DNA of 64,000 nt, taken from assembly GCA_907163375.1 (NCBI GenBank), contig CAJQUW010006864.1, forward strand, positions 434,001-498,000, read 5' to 3'. The stretch's first letter is position 1; the number at the start of each line of letters is the position of its first letter. Made by a program: the position numbers and the translations under genes. Positions 28,201 through 39,760 of the stretch are shown one piece after another. The DNA is from Prostheceraeus crozeri. Taxonomy: Eukaryota > Platyhelminthes > Polycladida > Euryleptidae. The notes beneath the pieces are model-generated. The model saw only the letters and a program-made list of their open reading frames with translations, searched no databases and was not told where the DNA came from.

Positions 28201-29616
28201 GTCTTCTTTAGAATGTGACCTCTAAAGCTTTGCTTAACAATCGGATTTCTATTTAATTTTGTATTGTATGTTTTATTCATGTATGTTTATGAGATATTCT
28301 GCGCAGTGCGCATGCTTCTATGAGCAGACTATAGTTTTTTCCACATTTTTCTTATTTGCATATAGAAAGACTTTCATGTACATTACATGATTAACCAAAC
28401 ATTTTCTGTGTCAGTCTCTCACTATTACTCACACCAGTGGTTCTGAAAGTGGGCCTCAGGCTTTTAGGGGTGTATTTGATAAGTGAGGGTAAAACGAACA
28501 TCGGTAGGCCTATTTACAATGATTTGATTATTTCATCAGAATTTATTCAGCAATTGACTTTGCCCTTTGATGCTTTTTGGTACTAAATGTTTTTCCTACG
28601 TTTTTTTACAGCTTCCTTTCTACATTTTCGGTGACCTTAACATTTTTTATGGATTACGTGGCATTATAATTTTGTAGGCTTACCTTCCAAATATAAATCG
28701 CTTGAGACCTTCATCATGGAAAAAGAATCTTAAATCATATACGTGAATAGTATCGCAAGGTAAATGCTGTCGAGGTGTAGCATTTTCCATTTTGTTGAAC
28801 ATCATTATCGCTCTGGTTCCCCAGCCAAGTGCTATAGCAATTGTTCCTGTGAAATATTGCGAATTTTTTCTGCAGGTCAAAATTTGTTCCTATTAGTCAT
28901 ATTTGATGCGCGTCTAATACTGACTTTAATGTTAACTTTACTTGGATAAGTTGCCATCTGCTTCAGGTAAACATGGATGCATACAAGATGTGACAATAAA
29001 TTCTTAGACTGGTAGAAAATCTGCAAACCAAGTCATGGTTCACTAAATATGATATGAAGCCGTGTTGAGGAAAGCTCGTTACGTGGTGACAACAATGTAA
29101 TTATAATTTCCTCGTAGGCAGTGTACAGAAGTTTTGCTGCATATTTGTATATGTTAGCAGATAGCCTAACAGAATATAATACATGTACACACATATGATT
29201 TCTCTGCTATAGACTGAATGCCGGAACCCTCTGTGGGCTCAGTCATATACTTTAAATTACAAAAAATATCTGAATCAGACAATACTGTAGGACCTCAGCC
29301 ACACTACAAATTTTTCCAAGCGTTTCCAATCAAAGCGTCTTGCACCAAATATAAAGTAATAATTGCAGAAGTTGTAGACTGCTTTGCTTTCAGTGTGTCT
29401 GAGGCCTAAGAGTAATCAATTTAAATTCGATCTTAACGTATTTCAGCGTTTGAAGTCGATATCAAACTCTAATCATATATTTCATCATGATCTTTTATCC
29501 ACTTCATAAAAGTTGCAAACTATTCTCGGGTACGAGTATGTCAGGTTTCCAAGAAGTAAAATGATTTGTCTAAAATTCGAAAAATAGGAATCATCGGAAA
29601 AATTAGAAAGACTAAT

Positions 29617-29894
29617 CGGCACTACTGCAGTTTAGTGCACCCTAAAATGCATGTGAGAACAACATGATTTAATCAACAGAATGAATGCCGTTCGTTCTTC
29701 CCTATAGTTATAAATGAGTGTCTTTGTGTCTTCGTGTGTCTTCGTCTTCGCACATTACACCGAGCGCGCGCTTCGGTGTAATGTGCGTAGTCATCGTTTG
29801 CGGGAGAATGCGCCGTTGTTTTAGGGTGCACTAAACTGCAGTAGGCGCGTTTCCGTCTCTTTCATAGAGGGTGCACTAAACTGCAGTAGTGCCG
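29617..29894. mobile_element. MITE with 27-bp terminal inverted repeats and ACTAAT target duplication
   Basis: The left end (CGGCACTACTGCAGTTTAGT, continuing GCACCCT) and the right end are perfect inverted copies over 27 bases. ACTAAT flanks both sides (29611-29616 and 29895-29900), a 6-bp target site duplication. A third copy of the terminal repeat lies inside at 29819-29844. The centre is a 14-bp GC-rich hairpin (29750-29763 with 29773-29786). It has no coding sequence, so it would depend on a transposase elsewhere. The superfamily is not clear. Confidence 0.8.
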
Positions 29895-30576
29895 ACTAAT
29901 CAAGCAAAGTCGGGAGATTCTGCTTAATTTAGCACTGTTTCTGTCTCAGATTATTTTTGTGCGACTCATGAGTGTATAGTTGATTTCATTAGACTAATAT
30001 CATGGAACGCCTAGGCCGCATGCGAAAGCGGAAAATGTACAGAGACTGTGAGGAAGCATGTTTGTGAATATCACGCTGTCTGCAAAATGCACATAACTGC
30101 AACATATGTTGTACTACACTCTATTCGAGTTGTCAACCATGCCTGCTATTTGTATATTCGATTCTAGCACATACACGTAGCGACGTGTCATTAAAAAAAG
30201 TGAATTTTAAAATTCAAAATACGAACCTTCCCACTCTGTCAAGAAGACTTATTAACAAGATGTGACAAGGTAAGTGATATACAAAAGTTTGACGACTAAG
30301 ATATCCCACCCATACTGTGACAAGGTTTGTTAGGCAAACGTCATGATTTAACGAGCATGAGAAGATGAGAAATAAAATGCCGAAAAATTATTCGAATTTG
30401 GTCTGCAGCACATTTTATGTTTAAAAGCATATATGCATTTGAAAGCAATCAAGACGATCAAATCATTTTCGAATATTTTGCTGCTTTTGGAATAAAGGCT
30501 TTCGATTGAATATAGAGGCTATGGTCGTATGCGATTTATCTCCAGGTGTGCTCATAGCGAGAGGCACACAAAATAG

Positions 30577-30789
30577 ATATTCGTGGGGAAAAACTGAATC
30601 ACTCTCTTTGTAGGACGTAAATATCTATTTTTTTTAAAAAAAATCCAAAACTCGCCCGACGCTTTTCGTCAATCCGACAATGAGACTGTCGGATTGACGA
30701 AAAGCGTAGGGCGAGTTTTGGAATTTTTTTTCAAAAAAATAGATATTTACGTCGAACAAAGGGAGTGATTCCGTTTTTCCCACGAATAT
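30577..30789. mobile_element. 213-bp foldback element
   Basis: Two arms of about 105 bases face each other around ATGAGA-like centre bases near 30685. They share GATATTTACGTC, a poly-A/T stretch, AAAACTCGCC and CGCTTTTCGTCAATCCGACA. Mismatches are few. The 80-codon minus-strand ORF here is a by-product of the palindrome. Confidence 0.75.
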
Positions 30790-30916
30790 GACTAACCTCC
30801 CGTATGGACGAACTATGAAAAACCACAAAATACACTTCACGCGGCACCACTCTGACTGAAGACATTTGTCAGACAAAAATAATAAAATGCATGATATTGG
30901 AAGAGAATATAAATTT

Positions 30917-30938
30917 ACATATATATATATATATATAT
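30917..30938. repeat. (TA)n microsatellite
   Basis: An uninterrupted TA run of about eleven units in foxC intron 1. Confidence 0.85.
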
Positions 30939-31852
30939 AAAATCAAAACTGAAATGCAGTGCCTTGAATAGCGAGACAACTCGTGAAATCGATCGGCAGC
31001 ATGTAAAATTCAGTTTGAAGTACCCTTCTAATTTTGATTTTCTATACATGATTGCCATTACAATTTCTAACATTTTACACAAAGTCACTACCGTATTTAA
31101 TTGCACGTCTTAGAATTTCTAATTGCTTATTTTGTATATTGTAATCTAATTATTCCATTACATTGCCAGTTCTAAGTTGTGAAAACCGCGCAAGTAACCT
31201 CAAATACTTGACATTTGACCTTCATTTCAGAATCTGAATTTGGTATCTGACTATCAGTGTTTCTAAAGTTTCTTTAGCATTTGATTCTCTATCACTCCGC
31301 CTAGTGGTGCTCAACATCTGTCTAAAACCAACATTGTGTGAGTTGCGGATGCAACAACAGCGCAAAGCTTCGTCGTGGCTCTTGTGAGAACCTATCTATT
31401 CACTATTAAATCCTTATAAAAACGCTTTCTGCACAACTGAAATAACATGGATCACATTAGATGATGAATAAGAAGTTAATAGAAGCGATTTTATTGCTGG
31501 TGATTAATTTCTTAAGACTACAAATCTCCTCTGAAAATATTTACTTTTTTAGTAGGTACAATTTTGTTTAAGATGACTTCCTGGACTTCCATGGTTGACT
31601 TATGGACAAGTTATTTACTTTCAAAGTTGGTTTAGCTTTCACATTACAAGATACAATGACAATCTGCAATACCTCTATTGTTTTAAAATTGCTGCTCATG
31701 TCATTGAGCTTTCTATTTCCACCGTCATCAACCCGCTGATGTTGTCATATAATTATGCATAGAAATTTCTTTCATATTTCCTAGATCTTGGTCTTATTAG
31801 AACATTTCTGCACTTGCACTTTATGTGTTGTTCGTCAAGAGCTGTGAAGTAC

Positions 31853-32105
31853 AGAAAGATGTCCTCAGAGTTCAACAATTTAAGCACAGAACTTTCTTGA
31901 TAGCAGTAGACGCTGCCTAAGGGCTCGTCAAAACGGCTCGGGATGGTTCAAACTAGCTTAAGTGTTTAGAATGGCTGAACATGCTGAAGGACTTCATAAA
32001 GATTGCAGAGTACCATTAGCCTGGACATAGAATAGAAAGATGTCCTCAGACTTGAACAATTTAAGCACAAAATCCCTTGGCAGTCGAAGAACCTGCGTTT
32101 AGGCC
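31853..32105. repeat. Diverged direct repeat, 181-bp offset
   Basis: AGAAAGATGTCCTCAGAG, TTCAACAATTTAAGCACAGA at 31853 recurs with substitutions at 32034 (CAGACTTGAACAATTTAAGC). Similarity fades over about 75 bases. The pair lies 360-600 bases upstream of exon 2. Confidence 0.6.
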
Positions 32106-32467
32106 GTACTGAGAAACCCTTGAAGGGTGCCTATGAAGGCCTGTGATCACATTTCAATCAAATCATGTCGATATTACATACTATCTACATACATCTATCC
32201 ATTATTTCAAGCATCATGAGGTATGGTGAGATCTATAATAACAGGACCGATATCTTGTATAGATAACATCTTGTCTCTGATTCTAGGCGAATTTCAAAAA
32301 GTGATCTATTTTTTACCTCAGTCCTCCCAAGCTAGAATCAATGACTGAAGACCTCAGTCTTTTCAAACATCTTGTCTGTATTGAATGTATCCTAACATTA
32401 TGTTTAGGAAGGCAAATCAAGTATCTAAGGAAAACTGGACAATTAATTTTAAAATTATTCATTTCAG

Positions 32468-32867
32468 ATTTCCATATTATCGGGAGAACAAGCAAGGATG
32501 GCAAAACTCCATTCGGCATAATTTGTCACTTAATGAATGCTTCATCAAGTTACCTCGAGATGATAAAAAGCCTGGCAAAGGTTCTTATTGGAGCCTCGAT
32601 CCCGATGCTTACAACATGTTTGAGAATGGATCATTCTTGAGGCGTCGACGAAGATTTAAGAAGAAAGATGCAGCTCGGGAGCGCGAGGAAAGAGAGAAAT
32701 GTACAAGAGATGTCGGAAAGTGCGAGACTGGAAGTTCTGGGCGCTCTGGTTGTTCTGAGAATGGAGCTCTACATCTACAAGGAAGTTCAGGTCCTGCTGG
32801 GAATGAGTCCGGAGCCTCAATTGATGATGACGCCGGTTCCTCACACAGCGACTGTGCTGGACCACAG
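32468..32867 (+). CDS. foxC: Forkhead transcription factor FoxC, exon 2 of 3
   Basis: This exon encodes residues 168 (last base) to 301. The acceptor is ATTTCAG|A and the donor is CCACAG|GTCAGT, in phase 0. It completes the forkhead domain: recognition helix 3 in [20 protein letters not shown], then wing 1 [13 protein letters not shown], then [20 protein letters not shown] and KKKD. The [27 protein letters not shown] and KKKD words are hallmarks of FoxC and separate it from FoxL1, FoxD and FoxA. The basic run [10 protein letters not shown] doubles as a nuclear localisation signal. After the domain comes a charged segment (about residues 236-250) and then a Gly/Ser-rich acidic linker. Overlapping ORFs in other frames are shadows. 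Splitting the forkhead between two exons is notable, because vertebrate Foxc1 and Foxc2 are single-exon genes. Confidence 0.95.
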
Positions 32868-35800
32868 GTCAGTACAATGTTTTTACATGATGCAGAAATA
32901 TTCCTTAAATATTGACTAGCACCATTCCAAGCTAAAGCCTCTATGACTGAAGCGGCAGAGCAACATGGTGCATAGTACAAAATGCAAGTTTGCCGTGCAA
33001 AGTGAAGACCATAGCCTTGAATTAGCCATGATACCTATATAGGACCATGACCTTTGGTGACCATATGCCTGAGGCACACTGAATAAGTCTCAGCAACCAT
33101 AAGCCATTGCTCATTGCTACCATGTGCTAGCGTTCTGAATTGTGACTTGCTTATTCCACTTGCCATCCTTCTTTAAAACGCAACTGTATGGATTCTATTT
33201 GCAGCTCATGGTATATCATAAGTGCCTTCGACCATACTTCCCGAATTTGTCTCGATGTGACATAGCCAGCATATCGGGAAGCTAAAAAGTCCGGCTTTAT
33301 TGTGAGATTAGAACATTATATAAGTTTTAGCAATGTGAATTATCATGATGACTAAAATTGTGCTGAATTGGGAACATTTAGATCTGCTAATCCATCTTAA
33401 ATATAGTGATAGCAAAATCGTTGCTTTGTGAGAGACGAGAGAATAACTGGACAGTCCATATGAAAAGGCTGATGGCTTAGCATCGCTACTACCCTAGCAG
33501 TCAGATTTTATGTGGAGCGTTGTGATCCTTTTGCCCGAATACCCTTCTTGCCGACTTCCAGTGACAAACGAAAGGCAGACCAGCAACTCAACCCTTGAAC
33601 AAAGCGACCACAGTGGGCAGCTAAATAAAAGTATGAAGAGGAACCACAAAGACCTGGTCTTATTAGATGAGAGATCTGCACGTCGAGACAAGCCGGTATA
33701 AAGATACTGGAGGCTTGCGGAATGTGTATTTCGAGATCAGGTGGGCAGGACATCGTACTGCCAAGGAGATATTGATGATGCTAGTGGACTACTAGTTTAG
33801 CGAGGTGTTAAAAATCTGAATTATGCCTCCTGCGAGACCTTTTAGAAATTTCCTACCCTACATTAAATTAAAACCACACTAATCTTTCATGAAATATCAT
33901 AATTCTATAAAATGTAAAGTTTCAGAAATTCATGTCTTTCAAATTACAGAATATCCTTGTGACTTTTGGTAAAATGCTGAATATCGCAGTCAACAGTGAA
34001 GTATTACTGTTTCCATATAATTCATTTTCTAAGTACATTTTAAGTTGTGTTTCACTGAAGCGTGTCACCAGCTCACTTTCCCCACAAGCTTTTCAAAATG
34101 CGAAGTCGGAGAGTTTGTATCGCAAAAACGTCGATAATTACACACAGAAATGATTCCTAAAATGTTGGCCGCATACTCTGTTATAATGTCTGTCTACAAA
34201 CGTGATTTGACTAACGCACAAGTGTTCCAGTCTTTGCCTTTTTGTATTTCACGACAAAGTTGAATAAGACTTCGCGAAGAAGTCAATGGGTGGAATGAGT
34301 GAAACAGCCACACAAGAGGATTTTGAGAGTTTTCCATAGTTCCTGGCGAGAAAATCTGTTTCTTCATACACTGTGTATTGCCTATAAGAAACAAATGGAG
34401 GCATAATAGTTCACTAACTTTACAAGCCGGCGCCAGACAATTGAAATGTCATTTGAATCATCCAACTTTACAGCTCAAGTTAGCCTCTGTTGAGGAGAAC
34501 AGAACATTTGAGTATTCTGTAGATCCATTATGTATTTCATTTTCTCGATAGAATTTCATTTAAATAATTTCTAGTAACAGTCAATTTGCATTAAAGATTC
34601 TTCACTTCATAAACTGTCCGGTTTCAAGAGAAGGATCCGATGCACAATCAGCCGTTTCTAAAGGTATAAAATTTCAATTTTCAAACCCGTCCCTGAAGAG
34701 CTGTTAAAAATTTCAAGTTAGTTGGTCTGATCCTCTACTTCTTGAGTCCAGCGTCAGATTTTTATAACATCCACTTCAATAAATGCGCGAAAATTTTTTT
34801 ACATTATCGATTAGTGATCGCCTATACTATGAATTATATATTAAACTTGGATATCAGTAAGCTTGAACCAGATTTTAAACAAATAAGCAGATCCATGTTT
34901 TTGGAAGCTCATCATTCAATTTAACTTAATTTTCTTCTCCTTCTTTCGTGATTGCATTGCTAGATTGCTCCCATACGCTTGCTTGCACTTTCGCTACAAT
35001 TAAGTGATTATTTAATAATTAAGTAACATAAAATACCAGCATTGAAAGAATATAAAGAGTGTCCCTTGCTGTCGTCAAAGAAAAATGAAAACCCTAAAGA
35101 ATCAAAGCAACTAGAATCTGAGTAATCAATTGATATAATATAATACGATAACTTCTTTACTGTCCCACGAAGGCGGTGAGCACATTACAGAGGTGACAAA
35201 GTTTTGAAAGATAAGCAAAATAAGACACTTAAATAAATGGGTATAATGAACTATTCACAGTACTTTATAAAAGAATCACGACATTTTGTTGCCGGACGCT
35301 TCAGTTCACAATGATTTCTGTTCCAATGATCAATTGACATCGTCTTTGAATTGTTTCATTTTCGACTCTTTAAAAACAAAATTTGAAATATTTCACCTAT
35401 TCTTAGAAAAAACAAAGTTCGAGTTTATCAAAGTTTCTATACTTCATTGACCTCTGTATCTGATATGTGGGACAGACAATTTGATTACAGTCATGGTTTT
35501 GATAACTATGATGAACTAGTTCATAGGACACAATATACCTTTCTGGAGGCGGAATTGTCAATTTTTTAGCATTAACTGTGAGAAACCGAATACAGAAAAA
35601 GTCAAACAAGTGATCAGCTGAAATTACAGCGTAATTACTGACAAATCAAGTGCAACTGCGGACTACGCAAACAATATCGAAACACACGGAAACCTTCGAT
35701 TGAATAATTGTTTTGTTGACGAAAAACTGTATATTCTTCGATTTAATAATTGCGCTAGGAGAGTTTGAAGTGTTCTTAATCAGTTAATCATGGCAGAATT

Positions 35801-37267
35801 CATCGGTATCTATTTCTATGTGACACGAACAAGAGCATCAGTAAATTAAGTTGATATATTTCCCCTAATTGCATAATTTTGTTGCACCGAAATCAATTGA
35901 ATTTCAAGTGAAATTCAACTAAAAGATAACTTTAAATCAAGAAAAATCATTTAAGCTTATTATATTGGTCTACATTAGCTTTTGCATTCTGCAAAACATG
36001 ATAACTGATTTTTACAATATACAAACATTCATTTTTATACCATTGTGTCAATAAGAGAAAAGACGTACAACATAGTGAGGTTCATGAAAAGGCAATTTAG
36101 GTATTGTAGTTTTATCTGAAAAAGTTCATATTCAGATGTAGTATTGCGATATATTTTTGAGCATGAAAAATAATCAAGTGTGTATGCAACAAACATGTAA
36201 TTCTAAAATTGCCATTTTTGATCACAATAGCACAATGATCATATATATCAAGTAAAAACTGCATGTGATGTTTGACATGACTATTCACATGCATTTAGCG
36301 TGAGGCTGAAGACCGCCTTGAAGCTCAAGTTGTTTGCTTTAAACCAAATAAGTCTAAATAAATTAATCTAAAAATACTAATTAGTCTAAAAATTAATAGA
36401 CTTATTACAAATTAATTGATATAATAGTCTAATGTATACAGATTATAGCCTATACTTGGACATTTGACCAGCCTAAAAAATATGCATGTAGTATCCAAAG
36501 TTCATTTGATTAACCAGTGTTATGATTATCCCCCCTAAATCTAAATTCCTGACCGGAAAATGTAGTGATTTACATTTTCCGCATAACAAACAGCATATGA
36601 CTTCATTTTCCCCACGGAAGAATGGCAAATGCATTATTCTAGAGTTTAAATCAATTTAAATCTTCGCAGAGACGTGGGTGAAAATTTTATTAAGGCCGCG
36701 ATATCTGAGTATTTTATCTTCAGTTTGAATTTGAGCAAAGATGCAAGCTGAAAAAACTGGGGGAAGAAAGAATAGTCGGTAGTCTTATATCATCACCGGA
36801 AGCGTGATGTCTTCTTACGTGGAGCAATTGTAATCAGCCTTAGATTATCCACTTGGAAAAGGAAAAGGAAGAAAGCATTAAGTGCAACAGAGGTAAAAAG
36901 CTGTCAACTGGTCAATCAGCTAACCGCGTCACCCAAAATCCAGGATAAGAAAACTGTTTCCAACAGAATAATAACAAAAGAACGTAGTGTTATGATAACT
37001 ATTCCAAACTAGTATTATCATAGTCATTAATATAATATAAAAAACGCTCTCCAGTATCAAAGGAAGTGACAAAGTGATTTTAGTATTAAGATCACTAATT
37101 AATTGAGACTTCGATTCGGTAGAACTACGCACTAGATAGGGATTTGACATCGGGAAATACTCACCTTTTGAAGCTGAGATGTAATGATCTTTGAGAGGAA
37201 AATGTTTTTTTCAAAATTTCACAGTCATTAAGCCATAATCCACGAAATTCGATTTAATAGCAAAGTA

Positions 37268-39045
37268 CAGGGTGTCCCACAATTCCGGCCAAATTTAAAA
37301 TTAATTTTACGCTAACTGAAATTCGTCTATTCTACTCTCAATCATGTTTTTTATTGAGTACTATGAATGGGGTTTTGTAATCATCCATTTTTATTTACCT
37401 ACGGTCAGTATCTAAAACTCGGAGCAATCTTCACATAAAAAATGTACTATAATTTCACCATATAAATGCGTAACCCATGTTTTCCTCCATTTTATCACTA
37501 AACAATTAAAAGAATTATGATCGTAATCTATCATTTTATTATTCTCATTACATGCATATATGCGAACGTTAAAGAAGATGTTCAAAATGTCCACCACCAG
37601 TTTCACGCAGCAACAGACATCTGTCCAAGACACCACACACAGCAGAAAGAAGTTCTTCCTGTGTGATGGACTTGATGGCGTTTCCGATCCTTTCTTTCAA
37701 TTCGTCTTTGTTGGATGGTGTCCCCTGTGAGTAGACATCGTCACGCAATCGACCCCAAAGATAAAAGTCCAGGGGATTGAGGTCCGGAGAATTTGCAGGC
37801 CAGAAATTCTTGAAGCCGCGACTGATAACACGGCTCTCACCAAACGTGTTCCGAAGAAGATCCACAACCTCAGTCTTGATATGTGGTGGAGCACCGTCTT
37901 GCATGAAGATTGCGGAGGTTTTCTTGCGCTTTGCAACAATTTGAGGCCAAACGTGATCACGAAGCATGTCACGATATCGCAGACCTCTCACGGTATCGGC
38001 GAAGAAGAATGGTCTCAACCGCAAAATTCCTGAAAACCCCATCCAAACTGTCACTCTGGCAGAATGAAGTGGTTCCTCGATGACTTGGTCAGGCCTCTGA
38101 GAACCCCAGATGATACAATTATGGCGATTGACACTACCATGCAACTCGAAGTGGGCCTCGTCACTCCAAATAATGTCCTCCAAACGTCCATCGTTATCTA
38201 AAAGCCACTCCGCAAACTGCACTCTCCTTTTCTGTTGTTCTTGTGAAAGAGCTTGACCACAGTGCATTTTGTATGGATACAAATTCAGTTTTCTTCTGAG
38301 AACACGGTGAACCGTTGTTTTCGGAATGCCAACTTCATTGGAAATCCTTCGTGTCGATGAGTTTCCAAGAGCTGCAGAATTTTGAATCCTTTCCCTGGCC
38401 GTGTCCACAGCTTCAATCGCCTCTTCAGATGGACCAGGTCTTCCACTACGTGCACGGTCAGCCACCGAGCTGGTTTCCAGAAAGCGATTCACAATTCTTT
38501 GTATTGTCCTGGTATCAAACGGGTCATTACGAAGATTGCGCTCCTTTTTAAACAATCGTAACGCGGCTGTGGCACTGCATGATGCCGAGAAGTAAAAACG
38601 AACAACGTCAATCTTGTCTTGCAATTCCATCGCAAATGATAATGTTGTCATTAAGACTGATTTGAATTCGATCATGTGATTAAGCACAATTCACACAAAA
38701 GCATAGACATCTGACTTATCCTCTCAGTAGAAATGACAACTAGAAATTACACGTTCGCATGTAACGAGAAAGAATAAAATGTGAATGATAATTCTTTTAA
38801 TTGTTTAGTGATAAAATGGAGGAAAACATGGGTTACGCATTTATATGGAGAAATTATAATACATTTTTTATGTTGTCTTTGAAGATTGCTCCGAGTTTTA
38901 GATACTGACCGTAGCTAAATAAAAATTGATGATTACAAAACCCCATTCATAGTACTCAATAAAAAACATGATTGAGAGTAGAATAGACGAATTTCAGTTA
39001 GCGTAAAATTAATTTTAAATTTGGCCGGAATTGTGGGACACCCTG
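37268..39045 (-). mobile_element. Tc1/mariner-superfamily transposon, nearly intact, 1778 bp
   Basis: Both ends start with CAGGGTGTCCCACAATTCCG and are flanked by a TA dinucleotide (37266-37267 and 39046-39047), the target duplication expected of Tc1/mariner. The terminal inverted repeats are unusually long, about 250 bases (37268-37518 and about 38787-39045). They differ by a handful of substitutions and one 7-base indel. One open transposase frame lies between them on the minus strand. The high similarity of the repeats and the open frame suggest recent insertion into foxC intron 2. Confidence 0.93.
37569..38630 (-). CDS. Mariner-like DDE/D transposase
   Basis: A DNA transposase that would bind the flanking inverted repeats and cut and paste the element at TA sites. 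I chose the start at MELQDKIDVV (38630), where the N-terminal helix-turn-helix begins; an upstream in-frame Met gives 372 residues, against 353 here. In order from this start: a paired HTH region (about residues 1-115, with DTRTIQRIVNRFLE and STRRISNEVGIPKTTVHRVL), then the catalytic RNase H fold. The first Asp is D157 in IIWSDEAHFELHG, the second D245 in IFMQDGAPPH, and the third D283 in ANSPDLNPLDFYLWG. By my count 37 residues separate the last two, so it is a DD37D type. No stop or frameshift interrupts it. Whether it is active cannot be judged from sequence. Confidence 0.92.
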   Translation of the reverse strand: MELQDKIDVVRFYFSASCSATAALRLFKKERNLRNDPFDTRTIQRIVNRFLETSSVADRARSGRPGPSEEAIEAVDTARERIQNSAALGNSSTRRISNEVGIPKTTVHRVLRRKLNLYPYKMHCGQALSQEQQKRRVQFAEWLLDNDGRLEDIIWSDEAHFELHGSVNRHNCIIWGSQRPDQVIEEPLHSARVTVWMGFSGILRLRPFFFADTVRGLRYRDMLRDHVWPQIVAKRKKTSAIFMQDGAPPHIKTEVVDLLRNTFGESRVISRGFKNFWPANSPDLNPLDFYLWGRLRDDVYSQGTPSNKDELKERIGNAIKSITQEELLSAVCGVLDRCLLLRETGGGHFEHLL

Positions 39046-39136
39046 TAAAATAAAGTTACGACGTTTCTGACAACTGCATGTAACTGAAAGACTGATAGAA
39101 AGATCACATAGAGTCTTAATAGAATTCACAATGCGT

Positions 39137-39760
39137 TCAGAGCTCAATAAATCCATCGGAATGAAACCTCGCAGCACTCATACACTTGCTTTCATTGATT
39201 CTGTTAATAGTAGACTCCAAAACACGACGCTGTCTGAAATCTTTACACTTAGCTAAATCACAAAAATTAAGAAAATCAGGAGAATGATCATTTAAATAGG
39301 TCGCAATCGCTACAACTAATGCGATGCACACCTGATTTTTGACATTACTCCATAAGCGAGAGCATTAAGAAATTTAGAGTATTAAGATGATTGAGTACTG
39401 TACAATCATTGACATGGGCTAACCGACGATTGCAAGAAATGCAAGCTGCTCCAACCAATCTTTCATTTTCACCTAACAAGGGACATAGTTAGTTGTCTGA
39501 AACGTTGTGACTTTATTTTACTTTTTGCTATTAAATCAAATTTCGTAGATTTTGGCTTTTTGACTCTGAGTTGTAGTGTTAATATTTTAATATCTTTGTA
39601 TTGCCTTTGATGTGTTTTATGTCCTTGTCCATTGTCTATCTCTACATGAGGATCATCACCGAAACCTGATTTCAAATTTTATCTATGTCATTTCCATCAA
39701 ATTACATGTGTATGTTATACCAACTTAGTCCTGACGCAGGCCAAGCAGCCGAAAATATAT
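39137..39760 (-). pseudogene. Possible Penelope-like element 3' remnant
   Basis: Minus-strand fragments include an ORF with TYLNDHSPDFLNFCDLAKCK followed by RRVLES, which resembles the tail of GIY-YIG domains in Penelope-like elements. A CCTGACGCAGGCCAAGCAGC word then CGAAA at 39731-39755 resembles the TTTCGG-type words at such element ends. It is broken and lacks the YIG core, so the call is weak. Confidence 0.3.

Larger units (their letters stand above)
11298..32467 (+). other. foxC intron 1 (21.2 kb)
   Basis: The donor GTGAGT is at 11298 and the acceptor, a T-rich stretch ending ATTTCAG, is at 32467. No other convincing exon lies inside. Apart from the repeats listed separately, 11298-13234, 14454-16620, 17234-18821, 18934-24154, 24423-29616, 29895-30576 and 30940-31852 show only chance ORFs. 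Introns of developmental regulators often hold enhancers, but I cannot pick them out from sequence alone. Confidence 0.9.

Noticed and set aside
32341..32980. ORFs around exon 2 on both strands, up to 123 codons
   Set aside because: The FoxC frame explains the sequence. The others are frame shadows.
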